Shown: positions 1 through 8,617, numbered from the stretch's first letter. The stretch: 33,363 nucleotides of DNA from Ktedonobacteraceae bacterium (GCA_025928885.1 JAICIM010000006.1:1-33363), one strand, 5' to 3'. Numbers and translations: made by a program. The notes: generated by a model from the sequence alone, not told the origin.

Positions 1-1
1 G

Positions 2-613
2 GATATTTTGCAACTATACCGCCAGCAACCCCTCAGCACACGCTCAGGACAAGATACAGTTTCTCTCTGGTCACCCGATGTGGCAGCCCGCTTAGCACAA
101 GAGGAGACCTGGGAAGAGACGCTGCACGCACGTAAGCTAGCACGGCAGGCGGCAAAGTTCGCCGATCAGCGCCTCGGCTGGCACTATCTCGACCTCCATC
201 TCCGCTTGCCCGATCTGCTTGTCGGTCCAGCTCAGCAACTCGCCATACAAGAACGCATGGCGATACGCACGCCATACCTCAATACCGATGTGATGGAGAT
301 GCTGACGCGGCTCCCTTCCAATGATGAAGGTGATAAGGCTGTTTTGTTGCAAAATCTGTTACAAAGATACGTGCCAGAGAGCGCGGGTTCTCCGCTCCCA
401 CTCAGCGGCCCGATGGCATCGCTACAACACGTCGCCGATTCAGAGCTGCTCCAACAAACGCTTTCAACCGAAGCGATACAGACGACGGGGATTTTCAATC
501 CTCAACTTGTGGAGAACTTGCTGAAAGAGAAGCTGACAGACGCGAACAGGCGCAAATTGCTGCTGGTATTTACGACGCAGCTAGTGTGCCAGATTTTTGG
601 GCTGAGTTTGTAA
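2..613 (+). CDS. Asparagine synthetase-like protein, C-terminal part (5' truncated by window)
   Basis: The frame is open to the left edge (codons GAT ATT precede the listed TTG), so this is the C-terminal ~203 residues of a longer gene and the listed start is not real. The segment YLDLHLRLPDLLVGPAQQLA followed by an ExR-TPYL stretch matches the synthetase domain of class II (AsnB-type) asparagine synthetases, where a 'DLxxYLPDxLLxKxDRxSMA' helix is followed by the aspartate-binding 'EVRxPFLD' loop. The end (TTGIFNP, then a KLLLVFTTQLV helix) also fits the family. Such enzymes transfer glutamine-derived ammonia to an adenylated carboxylate. The canonical D-R of the DRxSMA motif is not conserved (AQQLAIQER), so a divergent amidotransferase acting on a peptide or secondary metabolite is as likely as true asparagine synthesis. 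Its last 33 bases overlap the convergent DUF3226 gene and no terminator separates them. Confidence 0.65.
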   Translation, partial: DILQLYRQQPLSTRSGQDTVSLWSPDVAARLAQEETWEETLHARKLARQAAKFADQRLGWHYLDLHLRLPDLLVGPAQQLAIQERMAIRTPYLNTDVMEMLTRLPSNDEGDKAVLLQNLLQRYVPESAGSPLPLSGPMASLQHVADSELLQQTLSTEAIQTTGIFNPQLVENLLKEKLTDANRRKLLLVFTTQLVCQIFGLSL

Positions 614-1285
614 TACATCTGATGGTACTTCAAAAAGCTTACAGAACCATTGTAATAGAAGTTGAGCATGTATGGATTTAATATCGACAAATCGTTTTGT
701 TATGGCAAGCCCCATTGGTTTTCCAGGTTCTTTTTGCCAGGCAAGCCAGGTGTGAAGGCAGGCTTTACTTTTATATGTGGGACGAAAATGAGCGCCTTTT
801 TCAATCACCATCTGCACAATATCTTCAGCCATAGGCCAAAAAATATCATCAACAGGGCGCAAAAAACTGATAAAATCCTCCATCATCCCTGGGAACCGAT
901 TATCCGGCATCAGCCAGACTCCCACAATTGGTAGAGTTTCCTGTTTCATAATTGTACCTTGAGGATCTGGCTCTAAGGGGATTTCTCTATAGCCTGTACT
1001 TCTTAAGATCTCATATAACTTTTGCCATGTTTTGCTCAGATCGGTATCGACATCTATGACAACACCAAAACGTTGAGCATAACCACTTTTGAGAGCAATC
1101 TTTAATGCTGCTAGGAGCTTATCAACACCTTCATGTTCATTAATATTAAATTGTTCTTTTCTTCTTTCAAAAACATCAATAATATTGTAGCAATTTAATA
1201 AACTTCTAAATACAGCCTGGTCATCCCTACCTTCCACATAGAGAAAGTTCCTGAGACTTTCCTTGCTCATCAAGCTATCGCTCAA
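581..1285 (-). CDS. DUF3226 TOPRIM-like protein, partner of the adjacent ATPase
   Basis: 234 residues. The N-terminal FLYVEGRDDQAVF supplies the acidic residue of a TOPRIM fold (VEGxxD), and FGVVIDVDTDLSKTW supplies the DxD metal-binding strand. VGVWLMPDNRFPGMMEDF is typical of the DUF3226 family. TOPRIM folds in OLD-type nucleases cleave nucleic acid with Mg2+, so nuclease or effector activity is inferred from fold, not seen. Start choice: the ATPase stop TAA is followed directly by TTG (TAATTG) with AGAGGTGAGG just upstream, a good ribosome site for the TTG; the in-frame ATG at 1270 has no such site. The zero-base junction implies one transcript and coupled translation with the ATPase. The gene is visibly richer in A+T than folate or kinase genes nearby, suggesting acquisition as a unit. 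Confidence 0.8.
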   Translation of the reverse strand: MSDSLMSKESLRNFLYVEGRDDQAVFRSLLNCYNIIDVFERRKEQFNINEHEGVDKLLAALKIALKSGYAQRFGVVIDVDTDLSKTWQKLYEILRSTGYREIPLEPDPQGTIMKQETLPIVGVWLMPDNRFPGMMEDFISFLRPVDDIFWPMAEDIVQMVIEKGAHFRPTYKSKACLHTWLAWQKEPGKPMGLAITKRFVDIKSIHAQLLLQWFCKLFEVPSDVLQTQPKNLAH

Positions 1286-2446
1286 TTACCTCACCTCTAT
1301 CTGTTCCCTGGTTGCAATCGCCAACTCTTCTTCGTTGTACAACGTAGCACTGATTTCACCATTTCTGCTTTGCAAGCGAATAAGAACTCCCTCTTCTTGC
1401 TTATCCTCTTGCGCAGCCTTCTGAAACCCTTCAATACAATCCCAACTATGCGTAGTGGCAAAAACCTGCACATTGAGGCGGTGAGCAATCTGGAAAATCA
1501 ATCGCCAGAGATCAGCTTGCACAGAATAGTGTAAGCCATTCTCGAACTCATCAATGAGCAACATACCATCTCTAGCATTGACCAGCGCTAATGCGATACC
1601 TAGCGCACGCTGCATACCACCACCTAAACTAGCAAGAGGGATTGGCTCCTTAATGCCTGTAACCTTTACAATTGGAATAGCTGTGCGCTGCTCTTGATCT
1701 CTCAAGCTAACTTCTCTAATAAGGCGCTGACGGAAATTAGTATCACCAACAAGATTCAAACGCTCAATACCAGGAGCAATAATACGCAATGCGGTAAGTA
1801 TATCTGTTTCGGCTTCTCGGAGTACAACACCATCCCAAAGATTCTCTAACAGTCCTCGATCTAGCCCATTAGCGGTTATAGAAATACAATTAAATCTATT
1901 CGATCCGGGAAATCCCGCTCTTCCCAGAGAATAATTTCTACTCACCTCCTTAAAAGAGACAATAAAACGAGGAATAGGATTTTCTGCGCTATCATATTCC
2001 TCCGGTTGGAGCAATCTTAGTCTTCTGATCCCTTCCTCCTCATCCGTCTCCATCATAAACCAGCCAATCGAAAGATTGAGCGAATCTGTAACAGAGTGCA
2101 TTGGCCCAATTACAACAGGAGCAAGCCTCAAGCCAATATTTATTTCTTCCCGTCCATAAAACAAATACTTCAATCCTGTAAGTTGACTGCTTACCTCAAC
2201 GTCGCCCAGCACGCGAGATTCTCGATCATACGGATCATATCCGCTCTCATCGCGGCTGCGTAAAAGTTGCCGTATTACATATGGATCAGCTCCGGTCGCA
2301 TAAATTTGCAGAGCATCAAGAAGGCTTGATTTTCCCACATTATTCTTACCCACCACCAGATTAACTCTTCCCAGCTTCTCTATTTGCAACTGGCGAAAGC
2401 CGCGAAAACCCTGAATTTCTAATGAACTTAATATGAGTTTTCCCAT
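1286..2446 (-). CDS. AAA family ATPase, OLD/RecF-like (AAA_15/AAA_21 type)
   Basis: 386 residues with an ABC-type ATPase head lacking a long coiled coil. Seen: IQGFRGF near the N-terminus (typical of RecF/OLD ATPases), Walker A GKNNVGKS at residues 33-40, signature-like LASLGGGMQRALGIALAL around 272-289, Walker B LLIDEFENGLHY, and an H-loop FATTHSWD. This set fits overcoming-lysogenization-defect (OLD) type ATPases, which act with a TOPRIM nuclease either fused or encoded next door. Here the TOPRIM part is the separate DUF3226 gene immediately downstream (stop and next start adjacent). In established defence systems such as Gabija and PARIS, a similar ATPase senses phage or nucleotide state and controls a TOPRIM effector; an analogous role here is inference. 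An AT-rich leader with an extended -10 promoter precedes it. The start ATG at 2446 has only a weak GAGA ribosome site. Confidence 0.85.
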   Translation of the reverse strand: MGKLILSSLEIQGFRGFRQLQIEKLGRVNLVVGKNNVGKSSLLDALQIYATGADPYVIRQLLRSRDESGYDPYDRESRVLGDVEVSSQLTGLKYLFYGREEINIGLRLAPVVIGPMHSVTDSLNLSIGWFMMETDEEEGIRRLRLLQPEEYDSAENPIPRFIVSFKEVSRNYSLGRAGFPGSNRFNCISITANGLDRGLLENLWDGVVLREAETDILTALRIIAPGIERLNLVGDTNFRQRLIREVSLRDQEQRTAIPIVKVTGIKEPIPLASLGGGMQRALGIALALVNARDGMLLIDEFENGLHYSVQADLWRLIFQIAHRLNVQVFATTHSWDCIEGFQKAAQEDKQEEGVLIRLQSRNGEISATLYNEEELAIATREQIEVR

Positions 2447-2519
2447 AATAAGTTTTCTCTTTCTTTTTATCTGTAAGGCGCTTCTATATTAGAATACTGC
2501 TTAACAAGCTTTCAAGAGT

Positions 2520-2528
2520 ATTATATCA
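2520..2528 (-). promoter_or_regulatory. Extended -10 promoter of the ATPase/DUF3226 unit
   Basis: On the minus strand TGATATAAT gives a perfect TATAAT at 2525-2520 with the extended TGN motif just upstream. It lies about 75 bases before the ATPase ATG, inside a strongly AT-rich intergenic stretch (2447-2590). No good -35 was found, which an extended -10 can tolerate. A second possible pair (TTGAAA, 18 bp, TAATAT) lies closer to the gene. Confidence 0.45.
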
Positions 2529-2661
2529 TGTCTATATTATACTGAAATATACAAATTTCCAACATCTATCACAACCGCCTGACTTCGCGTACTCAAAGCT
2601 GTACGCTTTTATGAAGAAGGATATGCCTGATATTAATTACCAGACCTATCCTTCCTTTCAC

Positions 2662-4290
2662 CTAATCCTGGGACATACTGTACATCTCGTATTGCTTTCT
2701 GAGTACTTTTTTATCGAACTTGCCAACACTCGTTTTCGGGATCGCTTCGATAAAGAGTACGTCATCAGGCAGCCACCATTTGGCAACGTGGGGACGCAGA
2801 TAATCGAGTATCTCCTCTGCGCTGATCTGATTGGCAAATTCGGGCTTCGGCACCACACAGGCCAGCGGCCTCTCCGCCCACTTGGGATGCGGTATACCAA
2901 CAACGCACGCCTCCAACACCTTTGGATGCCCCATAATCAAGCCCTCTAACTCAACCGAAGAGATCCACTCGCCACCCGACTTTACCAGATCCTTCGTACG
3001 ATCCACAAGTTGTAGCGTGCCGTTCTCATCCACCACCGCCACATCGCCGGTCCGCAACCAGCCATCGGCAAATTTCGCATCTGATTCGCTATCGTTGTAA
3101 TACGCACGCGCAATCCAGGGGCCACGCACCTGCAACTCGCCAAACGTTTGATTGTCCCACGGCACCTCCTCGCCTGTTCCCATATCCACCACGCGGAAAT
3201 CTACACCCGGCAATACCGTTCCCTGCCTGGCTTTGATACGAAATTGCTCTTCTAAAGGGAGATCTTCTTGATAGCTGCGAAGCTTGGAGAGCGAGGCCAG
3301 CGGCGAGGTCTCAGTCATCCCCCAGGCATGCACAATGTTGATATGCTTCTGATATAATCCCTCAATCAACGCCTGCGGAACGGCAGAGCCACCACAATAA
3401 ATAGCACGCAACGAAGAGAGGTCTATCTGCTCTTTGCCCAGCAAGCTCAAGATCCCGATCCAGATCGTCGGAACCGCCGCTGAGACGGTCACACGCTCGT
3501 GCTCGATCATTCTGGCGATGCGCATCGGGTCCATAAAACGGCCCGGAAAAACGAGCCTGGCACCAACAAAAGCGGCTGCGTGAGGCAAACCCCACGCATT
3601 TGCATGGAACATTGGCACAATCGGCAGAACCACATCGCGTTCGGACACCTCCATTCCATCAGCCAGACACAGACCCATCGAATGCAGATAGATAGAGCGA
3701 TGGCTATAGACGACGCCCTTTGGATGGCCGGTCGTGCCGGAGGTGTAACACATCGCGGCGGCGCTATTTTCGTCCAGGCGCGGCCAATCATAGGTGGTGG
3801 GATGGCTACCGATAAACGTTTCGTAATCGACCGATGGCTGTAATTTACCCGTCGCGTGAGCCGCCTCGCCCATAATGACATACAGCTTCACCGTTGGAAA
3901 TTGCTCAACATGTTCCTCCAACAACGGCACCAGATCACCATCGACAAAAATCACTTTATCCTGGGCATCATTGACGATATAGACGAGCTGCTCGGCAAAG
4001 AGGCGAATATTGAGCGTATGCAGGACAGCACCCATACAGGGGACGGCGTAGTAGAGTTCGAAATGGCGATAGGTATTCCAACCAAACGTGGCGATCCTAT
4101 CTCCCTCCACGACTCCGGCCTGCTTCAGGGCTGCGGCAAGCTGTGCCACACGCGCACCCCAATCGCCGTAGGTGTAACGATGTGGTTCACCATCGGTCTG
4201 CGTGACAATTTCTTTACGAGGGAAAATATGGACGGCGCGGCGAAACGCATGTTGCAAGGTGAGGGGATAATCCATCATCAGAGATTGCAT
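2662..4290 (-). CDS. Medium/long-chain fatty acid-CoA ligase (AMP-forming)
   Basis: 542 residues from the corrected start. It is an ANL superfamily adenylate-forming enzyme that activates a fatty acid to acyl-AMP and then to acyl-CoA. Seen in order: the P-loop-like motif YTSGTTGHPKGV, the A5-type motif HAWGMTETSP, the hinge region GWLRTGDVAVVDENG, RTKDLVKSGGEWIS, and the catalytic-lysine motif PKTSVGKFDKK near the C-terminus. Length fits FadD-type ligases. Start choice: the ORF track begins at a GTG (4302), but that GTG lies inside GTGGAGGTCATT, whose GGAGG sits five bases before an ATG at 4290; the ATG start is therefore preferred. It follows folC on the same strand with a 129-base gap holding a small hairpin, so cotranscription with the folate genes is possible but not required. 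Chain-length preference cannot be read from sequence. Confidence 0.9.
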   Translation of the reverse strand: MQSLMMDYPLTLQHAFRRAVHIFPRKEIVTQTDGEPHRYTYGDWGARVAQLAAALKQAGVVEGDRIATFGWNTYRHFELYYAVPCMGAVLHTLNIRLFAEQLVYIVNDAQDKVIFVDGDLVPLLEEHVEQFPTVKLYVIMGEAAHATGKLQPSVDYETFIGSHPTTYDWPRLDENSAAAMCYTSGTTGHPKGVVYSHRSIYLHSMGLCLADGMEVSERDVVLPIVPMFHANAWGLPHAAAFVGARLVFPGRFMDPMRIARMIEHERVTVSAAVPTIWIGILSLLGKEQIDLSSLRAIYCGGSAVPQALIEGLYQKHINIVHAWGMTETSPLASLSKLRSYQEDLPLEEQFRIKARQGTVLPGVDFRVVDMGTGEEVPWDNQTFGELQVRGPWIARAYYNDSESDAKFADGWLRTGDVAVVDENGTLQLVDRTKDLVKSGGEWISSVELEGLIMGHPKVLEACVVGIPHPKWAERPLACVVPKPEFANQISAEEILDYLRPHVAKWWLPDDVLFIEAIPKTSVGKFDKKVLRKQYEMYSMSQD

Positions 4291-4383
4291 AATGACCTCC
4301 ACAATGAAGTACAGCGCCCGAAAGATTCTGCAAGAGACAACGCCTCAAGAATCTAACGCATTACAGTGCAAATAATCAGTGAT

Positions 4384-4403
4384 AGCCTGCTCCATTGCAG
4401 GCT
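4384..4403 (-). terminator. Small hairpin between folC and the acyl-CoA ligase gene
   Basis: AGCCTGC and GCAGGCT form a perfect 7-bp stem around a 6-base loop, just after the folC stop. The U-tract on the minus strand is poor (ATCACTGATTATTT), so it may be only an attenuating or processing hairpin. Confidence 0.3.
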
Positions 4404-4419
4404 TGCAGACACGCGAGAT

Positions 4420-5838
4420 TTAGTGATCAACACCTCCTATTTCAGCAGCGGCAGTGGCACTGCCATGCGTGGCAGCCCAGCGCAACGCCTCTCCCGCCAG
4501 ATAGACCGAACCAGTTACACAGATCAGATCGCTGCTATCGGCCAGATCGAGAGCCAGATCCATCGCCTCATTCAGATCGCCTGTTGTATAACGATCCACA
4601 TCCGGCGCATGCTCAATAAAAGCAGCTTCCAACGTCTCGATAGCGGTCGTCCGAGGATTATGAATCTTTGTCAGCACGACCGCATCGACATCTGCCAACT
4701 CACGAGCAATGCCGCCCTGATCTTTATCCCTGTTCGTCCCTAGCACAACAACCAGACGATGCATATCAAACGAGGCACGAAGCGCCTGCACCAGCTTTTG
4801 CATCGAATCGCCATTGTGCGCACCATCGACCACAATCGTCGGCTTCTGCCCAACGACCTCTATACGAGCAGGCCAGTGAACCAGCTCCAGACCCCGCCGC
4901 AACGCCTGCTCATCCCAGGCCACGCCACGCTCACTGAGCTGCTCAAGCGTCGCCAGGGCCAACGTTGCGTTCTCCAGCTGATGCTCTCCGGCCAGAGGGA
5001 TCTCCAACCCATTATACACCCGCTCTGGCGTCCAGACCGTGAAACGTTGCAGTTGCCCGTGCCGCTCTTCCAAACGATAACGATAGCTCAACGGGGGAAG
5101 CTTGCCAGCATCGACCTCTGCTTGAGCGGAATCGCCATCAGCGGGGCCGACACGAATCATTCTAGCCTCGCGCTGCTGGGCGATACGGGCAATGGCAAGC
5201 AGAGCTTCTGGAGGACGAGCAGAGGTCACCACCAGGCCATTCTGTTTGATAATCCCGGCCTTTTCCGTCGCAATCTTATCCAGCGTATTTCCCAGAATGC
5301 TCATATGATCGTAGCTGATCGAGGCAATTACAGAGACCAGCGGCTGGGTCACGTTCGTTGCATCCAGTCGCCCGCCCAGGCCAACCTCAACGACCGCATG
5401 CTGCACCTGTTGGCGGGCAAAATAGAGCAAGGCAAGGGCAGTGCCGACTTCATAGGTAATGAACGGCTCAAATGTATGCCAGGATTGAATCCGCTCGACA
5501 GCAGAACGCAATTCTGGCACCAGTTCTGCGACCTCCTCCTCGCTGATCATTCTCCCGTTCACCTGCGCCCGCTCACGAAACGTATGCAGATCGGGCTGCG
5601 TATAGAGGCCGGTAGTGATGCCCGCCTCGCGCAAAACCCGCTCGATAAAGGCCGCCGTCGATCCTTTGCCCTTTGTTCCAGCAATCAGCGTATTGCTATA
5701 CGTTTGCTGCGGATTACCAAGCTGGTCGAGCAGCGCCTTTTCGCGCTCCAGGTTTTCGTTGCGATCACGTACATATTTGCCAGAGCGTTCATAATCTATA
5801 AAGCTGTAAATATAAGCCAGAGCTTCTTGATACTTCAT
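4420..5838 (-). CDS. folC: Bifunctional folylpolyglutamate/dihydrofolate synthase
   Basis: 472 residues from ATG 5838 (the track starts one codon earlier at a GTG). It is a Mur-ligase-like ATPase that adds glutamate to dihydropteroate or tetrahydrofolate. Seen: the P-loop GTKGKGSTAAF, the upstream motif NTLIAGTKGKGS, the second ATP/Mg region ISYDHMSILGNTLDKIATEKAGIIK (including the lysine carbamylated in this family), HWPARIEVV, and VVDGAHNGDS at the start of the C-terminal domain. Length and order match FolC. It lies 37 bases downstream of folP on the same strand, which supports a folP-folC operon and the dihydrofolate synthase role. Its ribosome site is weak (AAGGGG about 15 bases upstream), so translation may depend partly on folP. 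Confidence 0.9.
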   Translation of the reverse strand: MKYQEALAYIYSFIDYERSGKYVRDRNENLEREKALLDQLGNPQQTYSNTLIAGTKGKGSTAAFIERVLREAGITTGLYTQPDLHTFRERAQVNGRMISEEEVAELVPELRSAVERIQSWHTFEPFITYEVGTALALLYFARQQVQHAVVEVGLGGRLDATNVTQPLVSVIASISYDHMSILGNTLDKIATEKAGIIKQNGLVVTSARPPEALLAIARIAQQREARMIRVGPADGDSAQAEVDAGKLPPLSYRYRLEERHGQLQRFTVWTPERVYNGLEIPLAGEHQLENATLALATLEQLSERGVAWDEQALRRGLELVHWPARIEVVGQKPTIVVDGAHNGDSMQKLVQALRASFDMHRLVVVLGTNRDKDQGGIARELADVDAVVLTKIHNPRTTAIETLEAAFIEHAPDVDRYTTGDLNEAMDLALDLADSSDLICVTGSVYLAGEALRWAATHGSATAAAEIGGVDH

Positions 5839-5875
5839 CACAACACTATGTATCCCCTTAATAAATATCTCTTAC

Positions 5876-6748
5876 TTATGATAACGTAAATGTACCACGA
5901 ACGACTGCATCGCTCATTTTTACGACGCGCATCATCTCGTGGACATCATGCACGCGAACGATATCGACTCGCTGAGCGATGCTCAGAGCCACCGTTGCCG
6001 CCGTACCTTCCAGGCGCTCAGAAGCTGGTAACCCTCCCAAAACGCGCCCGATGGATGATTTACGCGACGTTCCCACTAACACGGGCCGTCCCAGGACGCG
6101 CAGTTCTCCTAAGCGTCGCAGCAGCGTCATACTCTCTTCGGGAGTCGTGCCAAAACCGATGCCTGGATCAACGATAATGCGCTCCCAGGCCACGCCAGCT
6201 GCCAGCGCTATATCGATGCTGCCAGCGAGGAAGCGCACCACATCACTCACAATCTCGCGCTTTTGATATCCGCGCATATTCGCCATCAGGATCACCGGCA
6301 CCTCGTATTTAGCAGCAACCTGTGCCATTGCGGGATCGCCGCGCAACGCCCGGATATCATTGATGATACAGGCTCCCGCTACCAGCGCCTGCTCTGCCAC
6401 CTCAGCTTTATAGGTATCGATGGAGATCATCGCCTCAGCTGGCAATGCTTCACGCAACGCCCGAACAACTGGGATCACACGAGCTATTTCTTGCTCTACC
6501 GAAACGGTTGCGGCCCCCGGGCGGGTCGATTCGCCGCCAACATCGATAAAGGTTGCACCCTCTTCAACAAACGTTCGGGCCTGTGCCACCGCCTGTTGAA
6601 CCCGAACCTCTGCAGAGAGCGTATCAATAGCGAGGCCATCGCCCGAAAACGAATCGGGCGTCACATTGACGATACCCATCACATAGGTTTGCGCACCCCA
6701 TTCTACACGATGATCGGACCAGACAGTAGGAGGAAAAGATACAGACAT
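5876..6748 (-). CDS. folP: Dihydropteroate synthase
   Basis: 290 residues, the usual size. It condenses p-aminobenzoate with 6-hydroxymethyl-7,8-dihydropterin diphosphate, the sulfonamide target step of folate synthesis. Seen: signature 1 MGIVNVTPDSFSGDG, signature 2 FIDVGGESTRPGA with the mobile pABA loop, SIDTYKAEVAEQAL, INDIRAL, DPGIGFGTT, VGTSRKSSIGR (pterin/pyrophosphate binding) and VRVHDV at the C-terminus. The loop usually written LMHMRG reads LMANMRG here, a modest deviation. ATG 6748 has AAGGA ten bases upstream. It is the first gene of the folP-folC unit and diverges from the zinc-finger gene across a 204-base intergenic region that contains two inverted repeats. Confidence 0.95.
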   Translation of the reverse strand: MSVSFPPTVWSDHRVEWGAQTYVMGIVNVTPDSFSGDGLAIDTLSAEVRVQQAVAQARTFVEEGATFIDVGGESTRPGAATVSVEQEIARVIPVVRALREALPAEAMISIDTYKAEVAEQALVAGACIINDIRALRGDPAMAQVAAKYEVPVILMANMRGYQKREIVSDVVRFLAGSIDIALAAGVAWERIIVDPGIGFGTTPEESMTLLRRLGELRVLGRPVLVGTSRKSSIGRVLGGLPASERLEGTAATVALSIAQRVDIVRVHDVHEMMRVVKMSDAVVRGTFTLS

Positions 6749-6775
6749 AGCCAGTCAATCCTTGTTACATTTGTG

Positions 6776-6804
6776 ATGATGATAGTGCTGTTTGTTATCA
6801 TCAT
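6776..6804. promoter_or_regulatory. Inverted repeat upstream of folP
   Basis: ATGATGATA and TATCATCAT form a perfect 9-bp inverted repeat separated by 11 bases, lying 28 bases before the folP start in the divergent folP/zinc-finger region. It could be an operator or a leader hairpin; nothing shows which. Confidence 0.3.
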
Positions 6805-6912
6805 ATCTTTTCGCATTGCTGAATGGCAAATCACAATGTTATACTTGGCATACCGGCTATAAATATAGTTTTACGACCTACGATAATAAAATACGATTAC
6901 AAAATTTTGGTC

Positions 6913-6936
6913 ATCATTCGGGATCGTCCGAATGAT
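6913..6936. promoter_or_regulatory. Inverted repeat upstream of the zinc-finger gene
   Basis: ATCATTCGG and CCGAATGAT are perfect 9-bp inverted repeats around GATCGT. They end 16 bases before the ATG at 6953, overlapping the approach to the ribosome site (GAGGAA), so a bound protein or RNA hairpin here could control expression. Confidence 0.35.
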
Positions 6937-6952
6937 CGCATGAGGAAATACG

Positions 6953-7447
6953 ATGCAAGATACAGGTGAAATCAAACATATTCATCGCCCTGTGACCGCC
7001 TCCCGGCGCTGCCACGAGTGTAGCGACGAAGCGCTAGGCCGCTGTCCCGACTGCGGCTTCAGTTTTTGTCAGGATCATTTCCCCAAGCAGCAGCACGCTC
7101 CTTGCGCGGAAAAACAAATGAAGTTGGCCCAGACGCAGGTGTGCTACGTCTGTGGCGTTCAGGTCTACCCCGATCAATGGTCGCTCTCAAAAACCCTGCA
7201 CTTTGTCGATCAATTCACCTGCCGGGGATGTGGCAGGCATATCTGCGATGCGCTACATACCAAGCACAAAACAGAGGATGTAATGATCGTCAGAGAAGGT
7301 ATGCGCGGCCACCGTTACCAGTATGTGAACCGCTATTGCGATCTCTGTGCGCCACTCTCTTCTGTTGGAGGTATTAAGGGGCTGGCCCGCTTTATCGTTG
7401 TTGCGGGAACAATAGCCGCTACTATCCTATTTTTCCTTCGTCCCTGA
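6953..7447 (+). CDS. Zinc-finger (AN1/B-box-like) tail-anchored membrane protein
   Basis: 164 residues. The N-terminal third has a dense cysteine/histidine pattern (CHEC, CPDC, CQDHF, then H and C) resembling AN1 or B-box zinc fingers; a second set follows (CYVC, CRGC, H, C, H, H, then CDLC). A single hydrophobic helix FIVVAGTIAATILFFL closes the protein, so the zinc domains likely face the cytoplasm and are held at the membrane by a C-terminal anchor. ATG 6953 has GAGGAA about five bases upstream. The function is unknown; in eukaryotes such fingers bind ubiquitin-like proteins or serve in E3 ligases, and a ubiquitin-like domain is encoded 1.7 kb away, but no link is shown. Forty-three bases separate it from the prenyl synthase gene, so the two are probably cotranscribed. 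Confidence 0.75.
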   Translation: MQDTGEIKHIHRPVTASRRCHECSDEALGRCPDCGFSFCQDHFPKQQHAPCAEKQMKLAQTQVCYVCGVQVYPDQWSLSKTLHFVDQFTCRGCGRHICDALHTKHKTEDVMIVREGMRGHRYQYVNRYCDLCAPLSSVGGIKGLARFIVVAGTIAATILFFLRP

Positions 7448-7490
7448 TCGCGTTCCCATCTATCGCTAGAAGAGGAAAACGAGCAAACTT

Positions 7491-8606
7491 ATGGCCCTGT
7501 CATCTACGATCCAATCGACATTGCTACGCCATCACCACGAGATCGAGGCCGCGCTGCAAACGGTTGTCGCCACCGTGGCAAGGCGTACAGGTACTCAGGA
7601 AACTGATCCTTTTTATGGACAAATTCAGTATCATTTAGGGTGGGTAGATGCAAACCTTGTACCGACGAAAAACAATATGGGCAAACTGCTACGTCCGACC
7701 CTCGTGCTACTAGCCTACGAAACGGCTGGCGCAGGAGGCAGAGCGAACGCTGGGGAGGCGGAGAGTGCGTACTTACAATGCGCACTCCCTGCCGCCATAG
7801 CTGTTGAACTTACACACAACTTTACCCTTGTTCACGATGATATCGAGGATGGAGACGCAGAGCGCCGCCACCGTCCGACCTTGTGGACGATCTGGGGAGT
7901 GCCACAGGCCATCAATACAGGAGATGGGCTGCATTCGTTAGCACGTCTGGTATTGTGGAAAGTCCTCGATTACGGCGTCGATGGACATACCGCCATCCAC
8001 CTTGCCGACCTGCTCGATCGTGCCAGCCTGACCCTTACAGAAGGACAACATCTCGATATCAATTTTGAACAACGGCTCGATATTTCTCTTCCAATGTACC
8101 TGGATATGATCCGTCGTAAAACAGCGGCGTTAATCGCCTGCTCAACCGAGATGGGGGCCTGTTTGGGAACGGCCAATCAGGAAATCGTTCACCATCTGCG
8201 CAACTTTGGAGAGGCCACTGGTATCGCCTTTCAGGTTCGAGACGATCTGCTCGGCGTATGGGCCACCAGCGCCGAATCGGGCAAAACTCCTGCTGGCGAT
8301 ATCTACCGACGCAAAAAGAGCCTCCCGATCATCCATGCCCTCGCGCATGCCAGCGAGCAGGATCACCAGAGCTTAATGGCTATCTATCAACAAATCAATG
8401 CAATCAATGCCTATCAGGTGGAGACTGTGCTGAATGTGATGGAGCGCACGCAGACGCAGGAGTTTTGCCGTCAGTTTTTACTGGAACAATGCCAACTGGC
8501 CTATGAAGCGCTCAAGAAGGTGCCATATCTCACGAATCCTCTCTCCCGGCATGCATATCACGATTTAGAGGTTATAGTGCGTTTTATCGAAGAGGCGGCT
8601 CATTAG
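7491..8606 (+). CDS. Polyprenyl (geranylgeranyl/farnesyl-type) diphosphate synthase
   Basis: 371 residues, an all-alpha trans-prenyltransferase that chains isopentenyl diphosphate onto allylic diphosphates. Seen: GKLLRPTLVLL (isopentenyl diphosphate binding K..RP), the first aspartate-rich motif LVHDDIEDGDAERRHRPT at ~113-130, and the second aspartate-rich region FQVRDDLLGVW, where the last Asp of DDxxD is Gly as in many GGPP-type enzymes. Length is slightly above the usual 300-350 because of an N-terminal extension. The product may serve carotenoid, quinone or terpenoid formation; chain length cannot be decided with confidence. It follows the zinc-finger gene closely and converges on the WD40 gene, with a strong hairpin between them. 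Confidence 0.88.
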   Translation: MALSSTIQSTLLRHHHEIEAALQTVVATVARRTGTQETDPFYGQIQYHLGWVDANLVPTKNNMGKLLRPTLVLLAYETAGAGGRANAGEAESAYLQCALPAAIAVELTHNFTLVHDDIEDGDAERRHRPTLWTIWGVPQAINTGDGLHSLARLVLWKVLDYGVDGHTAIHLADLLDRASLTLTEGQHLDINFEQRLDISLPMYLDMIRRKTAALIACSTEMGACLGTANQEIVHHLRNFGEATGIAFQVRDDLLGVWATSAESGKTPAGDIYRRKKSLPIIHALAHASEQDHQSLMAIYQQINAINAYQVETVLNVMERTQTQEFCRQFLLEQCQLAYEALKKVPYLTNPLSRHAYHDLEVIVRFIEEAAH

Positions 8607-8617
8607 AACAAGTACAA

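Noticed and set aside
2587-2610. GCGTAC/GTACGC hairpin plus TTTT as a terminator
   Set aside because: It is oriented for plus-strand transcription, where no gene ends; both flanking genes run on the minus strand.
4759-5889. 376-residue plus-strand ORF opposite folC
   Set aside because: It lies wholly antisense to folC, which has all family motifs; its composition is that of a complement reading.
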